64,000 nucleotides of DNA from Scilla litardierei (GCA_030789695.1 CM061142.1:282598165-282662164), one strand, 5' to 3'. Shown: positions 51,626-63,410, counted from the stretch's first letter. Notes: a model not told the origin generated them from the letters alone. Program-made: numbers and translations.

Positions 51626-53310
51626 TTGGTCCCGATAGCTTGGTGACCACTTTGAAGAGGTACAAGTTCCCAAACTTCATTTCTCTCGAATTGCGCTAGT
51701 TCTTCTTCCATTGCCACTATCCAAGAGCTATCCTCACAAGCTTCTTGAATGTTCTTTGGCGCAATGGTAGAGACGAATGCGCAATGGGAGAATTCTTCAA
51801 TTCTTGATCTCGTTCGAACACCCACACCAATATCTCCAATGATTTGGTTATGGGGATGGTTGCGAACGGTTGGATAAGCTTTGTGTAAACCTGGATCACT
51901 AGGAACAACTTCAACAACTTCGTTAGAAGTGTTAGTCTTAACAATATTATCATTAATCTTACCATTATTAAGAGAATCACAAAGAATATCTACATTATCA
52001 TCAACATGAGGAAAATCAAAATCTTCATAAAAAGATACTTGAAGTGATTCCTCAATCGTTGAAGAAGTTTTGTTGTATATCCGGTAGGCTTTGCTACGTG
52101 TGGAATATCCAACAAAGATTCCTTCATCGGATCTTGGCTCAAATTTGTCTAAATTACCAAAGGTGTTCTTTATAAAACATTTTGAACCAAAGACACAAAA
52201 ATATTTCACTTGAGGCTTTTTATCGTAAAACAACTCAAAACAAGTTTTGTATGTTCGGGGTCTCACTAGGATTCTATTGAGCACATAACATGTCGTGTGC
52301 ACCGCTTCTGCCCAAAATTGTAGTCCTAAATGACTATCATGGAGCATAGTGCGAGCACACTCAATAAGAGTCCTATTCTTTCTTTCTACAACACCATTTT
52401 GTGGTGGTGCACGAGGAAAGGAAAAGTTATGAGTTATCCCGGAGTCATCACAAAACTTAGTAAAAGACTCATTCTCAAATTCTCCTCCATGATCACTACG
52501 AATAGTGATAATGGTGGATCCTAAAAGATTCTGAATCTTCTTTGCAAATTTGGTAAACTCTTCATGAGCTTCATTCTTATTAGTTAAGAATGAAACCCAA
52601 GTAAATCTAGAAAAGTCGTCAACGACAACTAGTCCATAATGAGCATTACCTAGAGAAGCGGTTCTAGTTGGCCCAAATAAATCTAGATGAAGAAGTTCTA
52701 GGGGCCTCTTAGAAGTAATCCCTTCTTTAAGCTTAAATGAAGATTTACTTAGTTTACCTCTTTGACATGAATCACAAAAGTTTTTCTTATTAAAAACAAT
52801 CTTATGAAAACCTTTGACTAGATCATGCTTAGCTAACTTATATAAGTGCTTGAAGTGAACGTGACCAAAACGGCAATGCCATAATAGTTGTTCACTTGTG
52901 TTAGCAACTAAGCAATGTTCTACGGTTTTAGGCAAGCTTAAATAATAAATATTTTTACGCCTAATACCGGAAAATAAAACATTTGAATCACAATCAACAA
53001 TAGTACACAATCCTTCTCCGAAGTTAACCTTGTAACCTTTGTCACAAAGTTGACTTATGGAAATGAGGTTGTGACATAAACCACTAACAAGATAAACATT
53101 AGTAATTAGGGGTTTGGAAGGATTACCAACGATACCTACTCCAATGATGGTTCCCTTTTGATTACCTCCAAAAGTGACTGTTGCACCATCTTTGATGCTA
53201 ATCACTTCGGAGAGCAATGAGGGATCTCCCGTCATGTGTTTGGAGCAACCGCTATCAAGAATCCATCCTTTCCCTTTAGAGCTAATAAGGCATTTATTGC
53301 TCTTCTTCTT
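51626..53310 (-). pseudogene. pol: Copia-4 pol: protease and integrase
   Basis: The minus strand has the protease site GWILDSGCSKHMTGD (about 53268-53224), then the GAG-pre-integrase block (HCRFGHVHFKHLYKL; FCDSCQRGKLSKSSF, an HHCC-type finger). The integrase core has LDLFGPTRTASLGN (first Asp), TIRSDHGGEFENESF (second Asp) and APPQNGVVERKNRT (Glu). The C-terminal part with YSTRSKAYRIYN and VGVRTRSRIEEF follows. The frame is open from about 53310 to the 1-nt deletion near 51630, where it runs into a stop. The order integrase before RT identifies Ty1/copia. Confidence 0.92.
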
Positions 53311-54066
53311 TCTCTTGGGTACCTATATAATATACCATAAGCTTATGGTACCCAATGTTTGTTGGGTCCAAGGGGATTAGCCCTTTGGAAACCAAGTCCA
53401 AGTGGACTTTCGCTTCCCAACATAGTCACTATTTCTAATTACATCATGAAAGTAGGAATCAACATAAGCATTCCTAACATTTAGACTAGTGTTCTTAGGA
53501 CCCCAAATAGTGTACATCTTGGGAGTCCTATTCCTAGTTGCATGCATATGAGTTGGATTTCTATGTGGTGCATGCTTCTTAGGAACTGATGTCTAGCATA
53601 GATATGAGGTGGAGGATATGCATTGTACATTCTTGAATGATATGTATTCTTAGGAACATGCATATTATATGAAGCATATTGATCATGCATGACATGTGGA
53701 GAATTAGCATACATGAAAGAATGATGCGTATGAGCATATGGTTGTGTGGGAGCATGTACATGAGTATTTCTCATGTGTGCTTGTGTACGTGTCCGTGGGT
53801 GCGGAGCATAAAATGTGTCATGATTATCCACTTGTGAAGTAGGATGTTTCCTACATGGATGAGTATTAGTGTACATATAAGCATGGCCTTGCTTTTGGTT
53901 TCAACCCTTAGTGGGTTTCTTGCCAAAAGGAAGAGAAAGTGATGTGGTGACATTCTTGGTAGGATTGCTACCTATAGTGTCTTTGACACCACTTGTGGAT
54001 GCACCGGAGGAAGGCCTCACAAAATCTATAGTGACACCACTATAGGATGTGCGATCATTAGATGCA
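53311..54066 (-). pseudogene. gag: Copia-4 gag, C-terminal part
   Basis: Two overlapping decayed frames lead into protease. One reads TSYSGVTIDFVRPSSGASTS and SLPFGKKPTKG, then a TGA (about 53901). In the same frame it continues with a His/Tyr/Met-rich part (HHSFMYANSPHVMHD, KNTYHSRMYNAYPPPHIYAR) of the kind found between the zinc knuckle and protease in SIRE-type Gag. The frame stops match no known alternative product. The upstream part is cut off by Tat-3 at 54067 and should lie to the right of the window. Confidence 0.6.
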
Positions 54067-55698
54067 TGACCGGTGCCCCGCCGGGCGCGGCTCTTGTGTG
54101 TCGGATGTGTGCAATGATGCGAATTGGGGCGTGGGAAATCTAAATATTTGTAACCACAAGCGCACGGTGTTGTAGTGTGGCTTGGGGGTCGAACACAGGG
54201 AGGCGAGGATGTGCTTGTGTCAAAGAGGATCAAAGTCACCCCATGGGCGAGCTAGCCCAGATCGATTGATGGGTTGTCACGGTAAAGAAATGCAAGGTGT
54301 AGACAATATGAAGGAAAAACCCGGGACTTTGGTTTCGACCCCAACGAGCGACTCTCGCCGATACGGCCTACGGGTAGGATGGCGATCGGAATTAGGGTCT
54401 AATGGTGAGACGTTGCCTCTGAAAGTGGTACCGGCATCCCATGGGCCCGATATTCCGGTCGGTGCCCAGGATGATACGCCGGACTTCCCAGGTTCGATCA
54501 GTGGGCACTCCCGTGTCCATTAACACTGATCGACTCCCGGAGCACTAAGCACGCAATGATAACTCCCAACGTCTCATCCTGCCGCTCCCGCGCGCTAGGA
54601 TTCGGCGTCTACGCTAAGGGCGTGAGCTATGGCTAGGGAGTCAACTGCCAAGTTTATTCCCCCTTGACCCAACGGTCAAAGGCGGTCTTTTTCCCGCCGA
54701 TGACAATAAAACACCCCGCGTAACTGTTAGATTCCTAATCCCTATCGATTTCCTAACCCTATGGACGCATCAGGAAGAGCCCCCGAATGGGTTTCCGCCA
54801 AAATCCTAGATTTGGGAACTACTCACAAATATTCATTAAAAAGCGATCTAAACGAAAATGAACCGTTAAAATCATAATCAGACAATAGAAATGCAATGGT
54901 AGTAAAGCAATTAAGATAATACTAAAGTTTTACAAAGATCCGAAAACTTACAAAAACTGGAAAATTACAGCCGTCACAAAATGAAGAAAACAGTAAAAAT
55001 AACCAACTCCCGAATCTGGGAAACCTAGGGTTCTATTTATAGAAAACGACATCACCCGATCGGTTGACAAGTCAACCGGTCGGGTAAGCCGCTTCACAAA
55101 ATTACAGCGCAAAGCGGGGTTTCACCCGGTCAGTATGAACCGGTCGGTTGGAACTTGGTGCGGTCGGTTGGATCTTGGCGCCGACCGGTTGGATCTTGGT
55201 GCGGACCGGGTGAAGAGACCGGTTGGATCTTCGAGTTTGGGCTGTTGAAATTCGGCTACAGGTGAACCGATCGGGTGAAGGTCACCCGATCGGTTGGCAA
55301 TCAGCTTCGAATTTCCAGAGACTTTGAGCTTTTGACCCGGTCACTGAACCGACCGGGTGACTTCTCGTGAGCTCCAAGCTGCGCCCGGGTGGTGCACGCG
55401 TGCATCACCCGATCGGTTGGTGATGACCAACCGACTGGGTGAGGTTCTGAAAGATGCAATCTTCGTCGTTTGACCCCCTGGATCACGCGTAACTCCTTTC
55501 GTTGCTCCGGGGACACATGATATCATCATTTTATGCCCCAAATGCCAGCAAACTCCTGCAAAACACGAAAAACACGGAAAAGTGAAAGAAAACAAGAAAA
55601 CACAAGAAAACACGAGAAAACGAATAAAAGACGACGGTAAAATACGGAAAAACACGGAAGAAAACGTGCGTAAATATATGAAATATAAACGCACGTCA
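54067..55698 (-). mobile_element. Tat-3 3' LTR (minus strand)
   Basis: The plus strand reads TGACCGGTGCCCC ... CGCACGTCA, 1632 bp. It is a diverged copy of the Tat-2 LTRs on the opposite strand; it shares the ends and the CACCCGATCGGTT array. The TATA complement TTCTATTTATAG is at 55030-55041. It is inserted in copia-4 gag; the left flank is ATGCA. The 5' LTR lies outside the window. Confidence 0.8.
55051..55442 (-). repeat. CACCCGATCGGTT-type palindrome array, Tat-3 LTR
   Basis: About 14 copies of ACCGATCGGGTGA, CACCCGATCGGTTG and related forms (ACCGGTCGGGT, GACCGGTTGGA), directly upstream of the TATA box on the minus strand. Confidence 0.85.
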
Positions 55699-56435
55699 AA
55701 ATCCCCCAAGCTGAACTCTTCCTCGTCCTCGAGGAAGACGAGTGAGAGTAGGAGCTCGGAGGGAGAAAATAGAGAGAAAGAGAGAAAAAGAAAACTCTAT
55801 ATCCTAGATCGCCCGTCAGGGCCAACAAAATCAAAAACGACACACCAAGCAAGCAAACGCCAAATCACATCACTAAACCTAGGAGTACGAGTCCAAACAA
55901 GTGCCGTGGGCCCATACGGTGAAGCGCGAGTGAGTGTGGTCGTGTGCTAGCAGACGGTGTAACTATCTACGATGTGCAATAAAGCTCGATATACACAAAC
56001 CCAGGAAATGACCCAAATAATCGATTCGAATTGAATAAAGCGGCGAATATATAGTTCAAGCATGCATGAGAATAGAGAGAATCGAAACAAATCATGCGTC
56101 GGGGACTCCACACCTAGGGTTAAGGGAATCACACCATATAGCCTAGATAATAGCTAAAAAAGTTCCTAAGCTAAGTGTTTTCGAAACCGAGGGTGTTGAG
56201 ATGATGTGGAGAAGAACACTCGGTGCAAATTCTCGCCTTCCCTTTATTCTCGGCAAGTAGGAAAATATTCACACTGGAATTTTTTTTTGGGTTTTGGGTT
56301 TTTGTGAATTTTTTTGGATTTTTGGCTATACAATTTTTTTTCTTTTCTTTTCTTTTTGGTTTTTTCTTTTCTTTTCTTTTTGGGTTTTTCTTTTCTTTTC
56401 TCCTTTTTTTTGGATTTTTGGGGTTTTTTGGCTAT
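55699..56435 (-). mobile_element. Tat-3 internal 3' region, left of the Tat-2 insertion
   Basis: It begins with the polypurine tract (AAATCCCCCAAGCTGAACTC, complement of GAGTTCAGCTTGGGGGATTT) and CTCGTCCTCGAGGAAGACGAG. It matches Tat-2 internal DNA 60960-61613 in inverted orientation. No gene is present. 56270-56430 is a T-rich stretch with TTTTCTTTTC repeats. Confidence 0.8.
56431..56435. repeat. Target site duplication GCTAT (left), Tat-2
   Basis: GCTAT here and at 63411-63415 brackets TGATGTGCG ... GCCGGTCA exactly. Confidence 0.92.
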
Positions 56436-56686
56436 TGATGTGCGTTTATTTTTCATATATTTGCGCACGTTTTCTCCCGTGTTTTTCCATTATTTACCGC
56501 CGTCTTGTATTCGTTTTCTCGTGTTTTCTCGTTTTCTTTCACTTTTCCGTGTTTTTGGTATTTTGCAGGAATTTCTAGCATTTGGGACATAAAACGATGA
56601 TATAGTGAGTCACCAGTGCAACGGGAGGAGTCACGTGCGATCCAGAGGGTCAAATCGATGAAGATTGATATTCCTCAACCCTCAAC

Positions 56687-57118
56687 CGATCGGGTGGACA
56701 AGTCATCCGATCGGTTGGTGCACGCGTATCCAACCCGAGCGGCAGCTGAAGAAGAATAGCAGCTCACCCGATCGGTTCAGCGATCGGGTGAACCGACGGA
56801 GCTCTATGTCATTTGGGCTGAATTCCAATCGATCGGGTGACTTATCACCTGATCGGTTCACCTGTAACGGAATTTTCTAAGAGTCGACCCGGACAGCTCA
56901 ACCGACCGGTTCGTGGACCGTTTGAATCCGATAGAGCTCTCGGCCAAATGGAGCGTAATTCTAACCGATCGGGTGACTTACCACCCGATCGGTTCACCTG
57001 TAGCTGCAATTCCTCATTTGGCGAACCAACTGAGCCACCCGCTCGCCTCAGCGCCCGGTTGAAGATTTTCGAAGCTCTCACCCGATCAGTTGACTCATCA
57101 ACCGATCGGGTGGCGGAT
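56687..57118 (+). repeat. CACCCGATCGGTT-type palindrome array, Tat-2 5' LTR
   Basis: About 13 copies such as CCGATCGGGTGA, CACCCGATCGGTTC and ACCGACCGGTTC, often as facing pairs around a 6-10 bp gap (for example 56953-56996). They end 45 bp before the TATA box. Confidence 0.88.
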
Positions 57119-57162
57119 TTTTTGCGGGTTTGGACCCGAACCATTAGGGTTTCGAAGTGGGG

Positions 57163-57171
57163 CTATAAATA
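57163..57171 (+). promoter_or_regulatory. TATA box, Tat-2 5' LTR
   Basis: CTATAAATA, a consensus plant TATA box. It is kept in the 3' LTR at 62341-62349. Confidence 0.65.
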
Positions 57172-58236
57172 CACGATGCTGGCCGACTTGATGATGTCTC
57201 CTCTAGTTTTTTAGGGCTTTTTCAGCCCCTTTGTTGGGAGGCTTAGGGTAGATTAGATTAGGTCTTTGCTCAATAAATCTTGTACCGGATTGTTAGATTC
57301 GAATCACGATAAGTATTTTTCTTCTCTCATTTTCTGTTGTGTTGTGTTGTTTTCATTTTGCTCAATGGTGAATGTTTGTATGCTATTTATTTTGTTTGTC
57401 TTTATGTTTCTCACCATGGAGTAGTGTTGATGAACCCTAATACGGGTTAGGGTAGGATTGATGCTTGGGTTGTTTCATTTGACTTGGTTGCATGGCATGT
57501 GTTCGATGAAATGTGTCAATGGGGATTTCTAGCAATCTGGGTCCAATTCATTCGGCAACACACTAGTTGTGTTGGGGGTTAGGGTCCGGTGCTTGTCCAG
57601 TCAAGATCCGCTTCGATGTATTGCTAGAAATCGCATTTGACCTATTTGGCCATTAGGGTTACGCTGGGGCGTTTCATTGTCATTGGCGGGAAAAAGACCG
57701 CCTCTGACCGTCGGGCCAAGGGGGAATAAACTTGGCGGTTGACTCCCTAGCCATAGCTCACGCCCCTAGCATTGACATCGAGTCCTCGCGCGTGGGAACG
57801 GCTTGGACGAAATGTTGGGAGATATCATTGTGGCCTTAATGCTCCCGGTTGCGGAAGGTGTTAATGGACATGGGAATGCCACCGTCCGGAACCGGGTAGG
57901 CCTAGCGTGCTTGGCACCGACCGGAATATCGGGCCATGGACGCTAGATACCACCTTTTGGGGCAATGTCTCACCCTGGGTCAAGTCAAATGCCAAGTGTC
58001 ATGAGTGCTCTAGCCCGTGTTAGCGGGGATTCATTTTGTGTCATTTTCATTTCTTTCTTTTATTTCTACACTTCACCCATATCATCCGCGTAGCTAGCAC
58101 ACAACCTAGGCGAGGCTAGTAGCCATTCAAGCCATCCACCTCCCTAGGTTCGATAAACCCGCACCCTACACTAACCGTGCACTTGCGGTAAAATGACACC
58201 GCGCCCAAACCGTAAACGGGGCGCCGGTCAAGTGTT

Positions 58237-58254
58237 TGGCGCCGTTGCCGGGGA
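58237..58254 (+). promoter_or_regulatory. Tat-2 primer binding site (tRNA-Asp)
   Basis: TGGCGCCGTTGCCGGGGA, 6 nt after the LTR end, is complementary to the 3' end of plant tRNA-Asp. It is the usual site of Athila/Tat elements. Confidence 0.92.
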
Positions 58255-58429
58255 GGCATTCGGTTTGATATTATCTTAGCTTGGGTTCGTTAGACTACGC
58301 AAAAACAAAAAAATAATAATAAATAAATACAATAAACAGATCCTTTCCTTACCACCATTATAAATTTGTGCTATTCTTTGTACCACTGACGCGCTTGTCG
58401 TAGCCAAAATTTTTGCTTTCAGGTGAATT

Positions 58430-59817
58430 ATGTGGATGCCCGATGGATCGTACATCGGAAGTTTTGATGCTTATATGCCATACGGTGCTCAGATGGGGGA
58501 TATGAGAATTATCCGCAGGTCATGGCGGTTTGCGAAGCTTGTGGGATGCAGGGACACACGGCCATCCATTGTCAATTCATTGCCCAACCCTACACCCCAC
58601 ACTCATATACCCACGACCTACATCAAGAATCCTCACATCCTTACCCCCAAATTTTCACACCCCATCCTCCACCAAAATCGAGCCTTGAATTATTCTTGGA
58701 AAACTCCATTGCAACTCAGATGCGCTGGATATCACCTCCACTTCCATCACCACTTCCCCCACCGATGTCTGACCTTGAATTGTTATTAGAAGACAATATT
58801 TTAAACCAAGGCCAGATGACTCCACCACTTCCACTTCCACCACATGCGCCTGATCTTGAGTTGTTAGTGGTGAATTCCTTTGTAAATCAAGGCCCGACAA
58901 CACCATCACCCTCATCTCCACCTCGGAAATCTATCCTTGAGTTATTGATGGAGGATTCCATGATAACGCAAAGCCAGGTGGATTCACCAATTCCATTTTC
59001 GCCGATCACTTCTACTTTTGGGGGTGAAGCAGTCGTGTCTCATACATCATCGACGACTTGCACTGCGGAAGGTAACTCTTATGGTTTACAATTTGAAAAT
59101 TTTAATATGAGTCCCCTTCCCCATGCAGGTACAATTTTTGAGACATACGGCATCGAGGAGCCCATGGAGGATGTCCATATCGACGAGGAGGGAGAGCGTG
59201 GAGCCGTGAACATCATGACTCATTCTGTTGAGCCTCATGCTCCCTTGCCTCTACCACTACATCCATCGCTCACCCTCACTCCACCATAGGCATCGCATCC
59301 ACCAGAGCTTACTGCTCCCACTCAGTGAGATCTTTTAGACCCTATTTCTGAATCTCATATTACATTCCCCATATTTTTAGATTCAGATACTACTGACATG
59401 GCATACCCTCCAAAGGATCCAAATTCACATTATACGAAAACATGTCAGGACATATCAGCACTTGAGGGGCTCATCGCTAAACGCGGGCAGGAGATCATGG
59501 CGTCACCATCAGGGCATAGCACCGCATTCTCAGGGAGTCATCGTCAATCTTTTTCACGCTTTACATTGCACTTTGACGATACTCTTTGGGATACATTTAT
59601 TGCGGGGAAGGATTTTTCACCACGGACTGATGCTCCTTTTCTTTCGAATGATTTAGGTGGACATCATCGAGAGAAGCTTTTGGGAGCATTGCTAGAGTTT
59701 GTTGGTGTTCGTGGCACCAAAATATTGGCGGAGCCACAGAAGGAGCAGTTAGAGCAGCTACCTGCACCACTCCAGATCTTGGATCCGCCTATGCTCAGGT
59801 GTACCCTAATCCAGTAG
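58430..59817 (+). pseudogene. Tat-2 gag-like ORF with zinc knuckle and repeated LELL motif
   Basis: A first frame (from 58430, MWMPDGSYIGSFDAYMPYGA) shifts by one base near 58500 to YENYPQVMAVCEACGMQGHT, which includes the zinc knuckle CEACGMQGHTAIHC (CX2CX4HX4C) of Athila/Tat Gag. Then come four spaced copies of a motif of about 13 residues: SLELFLENSIATQ, DLELLLEDNILNQ, DLELLVVNSFVNQ and ILELLMEDSMITQ. Pro/Ser-rich linkers separate them. A second Glu-rich part follows. In-frame TAG (59287-59289) and TGA (59326-59328) break it; the same frame then reads MAYPPKDPNSHYTKTCQDIS to a stop at 59815-59817. The capsid domain usually in front of the knuckle is missing. The repeat is not one I know. 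Confidence 0.65.
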
Positions 59818-61613
59818 TGTAAAAATTTACCGCTTTCTAGTTTAGATTTGAATAATCTCGTCTCCTCTCATTAGCGAGGGGAGCGTATCTAGGATTTGCT
59901 TTTGCATCATAATAACCCTTCATGTCGTGACATTCTATCACTTCTACCGCCCACACCCCACATCCTCTTTCGAGGAGAATGAGCACACCGTCTCTCCTGC
60001 ATTTTGATTTCTTTCTTTTCTTTTCCGATCTTCCCCTTGCATATTTCTGCATCACATTGATCATATCATTTCGCTAGCATTGTCATGTTCAGCTTGGGGG
60101 AATCGATTTGTGTGCATATTTTCGCGTGTCGTTGTTGTGTGTCTATGTCTATGTGTTCTTTCGTCGTGTTTTATATCTTTTATTTGAGTGTTTCTTTTTC
60201 TTTTTTTTCTTTTTTTAGTTGCGTTCATATGTTTTTCATGTTTTTCACTATTTGTGTCGGTGCGCACCCCCCCATTTTCTTTGTCCTCCCGTATAAACTA
60301 TTATTGCATTGAGGGCAATGCAAGTTTCAGCTTGGGGGAGTCGCACTTCGTGCGTCATTTGTGTCGTTTTTCTTCATTTTTGAGTCGTTTTCCATCGTGT
60401 TTTTCTTTTTCTTCTCATCTTTTGTTCTCTCTCTCTCTCCTAGAGATGACCCCATACGATGAATTGCCACAAAATCACACACACACCTAGCACGGCTTCG
60501 ATAATCACATTCACTAACCCTAGGATATCGAGTCCTCTTGCATTTCATGCATCGCGGGTCCACTTAGCTTTTTGTGAGTCGTGCGTCGTGCCTAGCTGTT
60601 TGGTGTGCTTCTACTTTGTGATTTTACTTTATATACCTGTCCAGGAATGACCCCTAGATTAGCATGCTTCGATTTGAATATGCGGGATTTATTTCCCCTG
60701 TCTGCTTCATATATATATCGTGTACTTCATTTCGCATGTGTCGGGATTCCACAATTAAGGACTAGGATAACCCATTTAGCCTATGCTCTGATTAGCAAGA
60801 AATATATCCTTGCCCAAGTGTTTAGAATCCGATTTCATTTTTATTTTACTTGGTGCAAATCCCCTCGTCGTGTACCGTTCTCCAACTTGGGAGAGTACAC
60901 ATGTATATATCCCAATATCCAAAAATCAAAAAAAAAGAAAGAAGAAAAGAGAAAAGAAAAAAAAATATGTATAGCCGAAAATCCAAAAAAATTTACAAAT
61001 ACCCAAAACCCAAAAAAATTCCCGTGTGAATATCTTTTCCTACTTGCCGAGAATAAAGGGAAGGCGAGAATTTGCACCGAGTGTCCTACTCCACATCATC
61101 TCAACCCCCGTCGTTTTCGAAAACACTTGGCTTAGGAACTTTTTAGCTATTATCTAGGCCTTAGTGTGGTGATTTCCTTAACCCTAGTTGTGGAGTCCCT
61201 GACGCATGATATGTTTCGATTCTCTCTTTATTCTCATGCATGCTTGAACTACATATATTCACCGCCTTATTCAATTCGAATTGATAGTTGGGTCATTTCC
61301 TGGATTTGTGTATATCGAGCTTTATTGCACAATGTAGATAGTGACACCGTCTGCTAGCACATGACCACACTCACTCGCGCTTCACCGCATGGACCCACGG
61401 CATTTGTCTGGACTCGTATTCCTTGGTTTAATGATGTGATTTGGTGTTTGCTTGCTTGGTGTGTCATTTTTGATTTTGTTGGCCCTGACGGGCGATCTAG
61501 GATATAGAGTTTTCTTTTTCTCTTTTTCTCTCTTTCTCTCTATTTTCTCTCTCCGAGCTCCTACTCTCACTCGTCTTCCTCGAGGACGAGGAAGAGTTCA
61601 GCTTGGGGGATTT
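59818..61613 (+). mobile_element. Tat-2 3' non-coding region with three polypurine-tract-like copies
   Basis: TTCAGCTTGGGGGA occurs near 60089 and as TTTCAGCTTGGGGGAG near 60327; the third copy (about 61598-61610) directly precedes the LTR and is the true tract. The stretch around each copy is T/C-rich and followed by a similar 'cgtgcgtc/gtgtcg' part, so they look like diverged duplications. 60910-61020 is A-rich. No gene is seen; short ORFs here are low-complexity. Confidence 0.75.
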
Positions 61614-63410
61614 TGACGTGCGTTTATTTTTCATATATTTGCGCACGTTTTCTCCCGTGTTTTTCCATTATTTACCGCCGTCTTGTATTCGTTTTCTCGT
61701 GTTTTCTCGTTTTCTTTCACTTTTCCGTGTTTTTGGTATTTTGCAGGAATTTCTAGCATATGGGACATAAAACGATGATATAGTGAGTCCCCAGTGCAAC
61801 GGGAGGAGTCACGTGCGATCCAGAGGGTCAAATCGATGAAGATTGATATTCCTCAGCCCTCAACCGATCGGGTGGACCAGTCACCTGATCGGTTGGTGCA
61901 CGCGTATCCTACCCGGACGGCAGCTGAAGAAGAATAGCAGCTCACCCGATCGGTTCAGCGATCGGGTGAACCGACAGAGCTCTCTGTCATTTGGGCTGAA
62001 TTCCAATCGATCGGGTGACTTATCACCCGATCGGTTCACCTGTAACAGAATTTTCTAAGAGACGACCCGGACAGCTCAACCGACCGGTTCGTGGACCGTT
62101 TGAATCCGACAGAGCTCTCGGCCAAATGGAGCGTAATTCCAACCGATCGGGTGACTTATCACCCGATCGGTTCACCTGTAGCTGCAATTCCTCATTTGGC
62201 GAACCGACTGAGCCACCCGCTCGCCTCAGCGCCCAGTTGAAGATTTTCGAAACTCTCACCCGATCGGTTGACTCATCAACCGATCGGCTGGCGGATTTTC
62301 TGCGGGTTTGGACCCGAACCATTAGGGTTTCGAAGTGAGGCTATAAATACACGAGGCTGGCCGACTTGATGATGTCTCCTCTAGTTTTTTTAGGGCTTTT
62401 TCAGCCCCTTTGTTGGGAGGCTTAGGGTAGATTAGATTAGGTCTTTGCTCAATAAATCTTGTACCGGATTGTTGGATTCGAATCACGATAAGTATTTTTC
62501 TTCTCTCATTTTCTGTTGTATTGTGTTGTTTTCATTTTGCTCAATGGTGAATGTTTGTATGTTATTTGTTTTGTTTGTCTTTATGTTTCTCACCATGGAG
62601 TAGTGTTGATGAACCCTAATACGGGTTAGGGTAGGATTGATGCTTGGGTTGTTTCATTTGACTTGGTTGCATGGCATGTGTTCGATGAAATGTGTCAATG
62701 GGGATTTCTAGCAATCTGGGTCCAATTCATTCGGCAACACACTAGTTGTGTTGGGGGTTAGGGTCCGGTGCTTGTCCAGTCAAGATCCGCTTCGATGTAT
62801 TGCTAGAAATCGCATTTGACCTATTTGGCCATTAGGGTTACGCTGGGGCGTTTCATTGTCATTGGCGGGAAAAAGACCGCCTCTGACCGTCGGGCCAAGG
62901 GGGAATAAACTTGGCGGTTGACTCCCTAGCCATAACTCACGCCCCTAGCGTTGACATCGAGTCCTTGCGCGTGGGAACGGCTTGGACGAAATGTTGGGAG
63001 ATCTCATTGTGGCCTTAATGCTCCCGGTTGCGGAAGGTGTTAATGGACATGGGAATGCCCACCGTCCGGAACCGGGTAGGCCTAGCGTGCTTGGCACCGA
63101 CCGGAATATCGGGCCATGGACGCTAGGTATCACCTTTTGGGGCAATGTCTCACACTGGGTCAAGTCAAATGCCAAGTGTCATGAGTGCTCTAGCCCGTGT
63201 TAGCGGGGATTCATTTTGTGTCATTTTCATTTCTTTCTTTTATTTCTACACTTCACCCATATCATCCGCGTAGCTAGCACATAACCTAGGCGAGGCTAGT
63301 AGCCATTCAAGCCATCCACCTCCCTGAGTTCGATAAACCCGCACCCTACACTAACCATGCACTTGCTGTAAAACGACACCGCGCCCAAACCGTAAACGGG
63401 GCGCCGGTCA
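61614..63410 (+). mobile_element. Tat-2 3' LTR
   Basis: It is 1797 bp and near-identical to 56436-58230, with TATA at 62341-62349. The small number of differences indicates a fairly recent insertion. Confidence 0.92.
61862..62291 (+). repeat. CACCCGATCGGTT-type palindrome array, Tat-2 3' LTR
   Basis: It is the same order of motifs as 56687-57118. Several single-base differences fall in motifs, for example CATCCGATCGG versus CACCTGATCGG. Confidence 0.88.

Larger units (their letters stand above)
56436..58230 (+). mobile_element. Tat-2 5' LTR
   Basis: It is 1795 bp, TGATGTGCG ... GCGCCGGTCA. It has a palindrome array, TATA (GGCTATAAATACACG, 57161-57175), AATAAA at 57271 and a second half of low-complexity T/G-rich DNA. 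Confidence 0.92.
56436..63410 (+). mobile_element. Tat-2: gag-only, non-autonomous Athila/Tat-type element
   Basis: The element is 6975 bp. The order is LTR (56436-58230), tRNA-Asp primer site, decayed gag-like ORF (58430-59817), long non-coding 3' region with three polypurine-tract-like copies, and LTR (61614-63410). The target duplication is GCTAT. I find no RT, RNase H or integrase motif on either strand inside it. It sits in Tat-3, a relative in opposite orientation. Confidence 0.9.

Noticed and set aside
56223..56592. Phe-rich ORFs in Tat-3
   Set aside because: They are translations of TTTTCTTTTC simple sequence.
59818..61613. An env-like gene in the Tat-2 3' region
   Set aside because: All frames there are short and low-complexity; no signal peptide, membrane segment or conserved block is seen.
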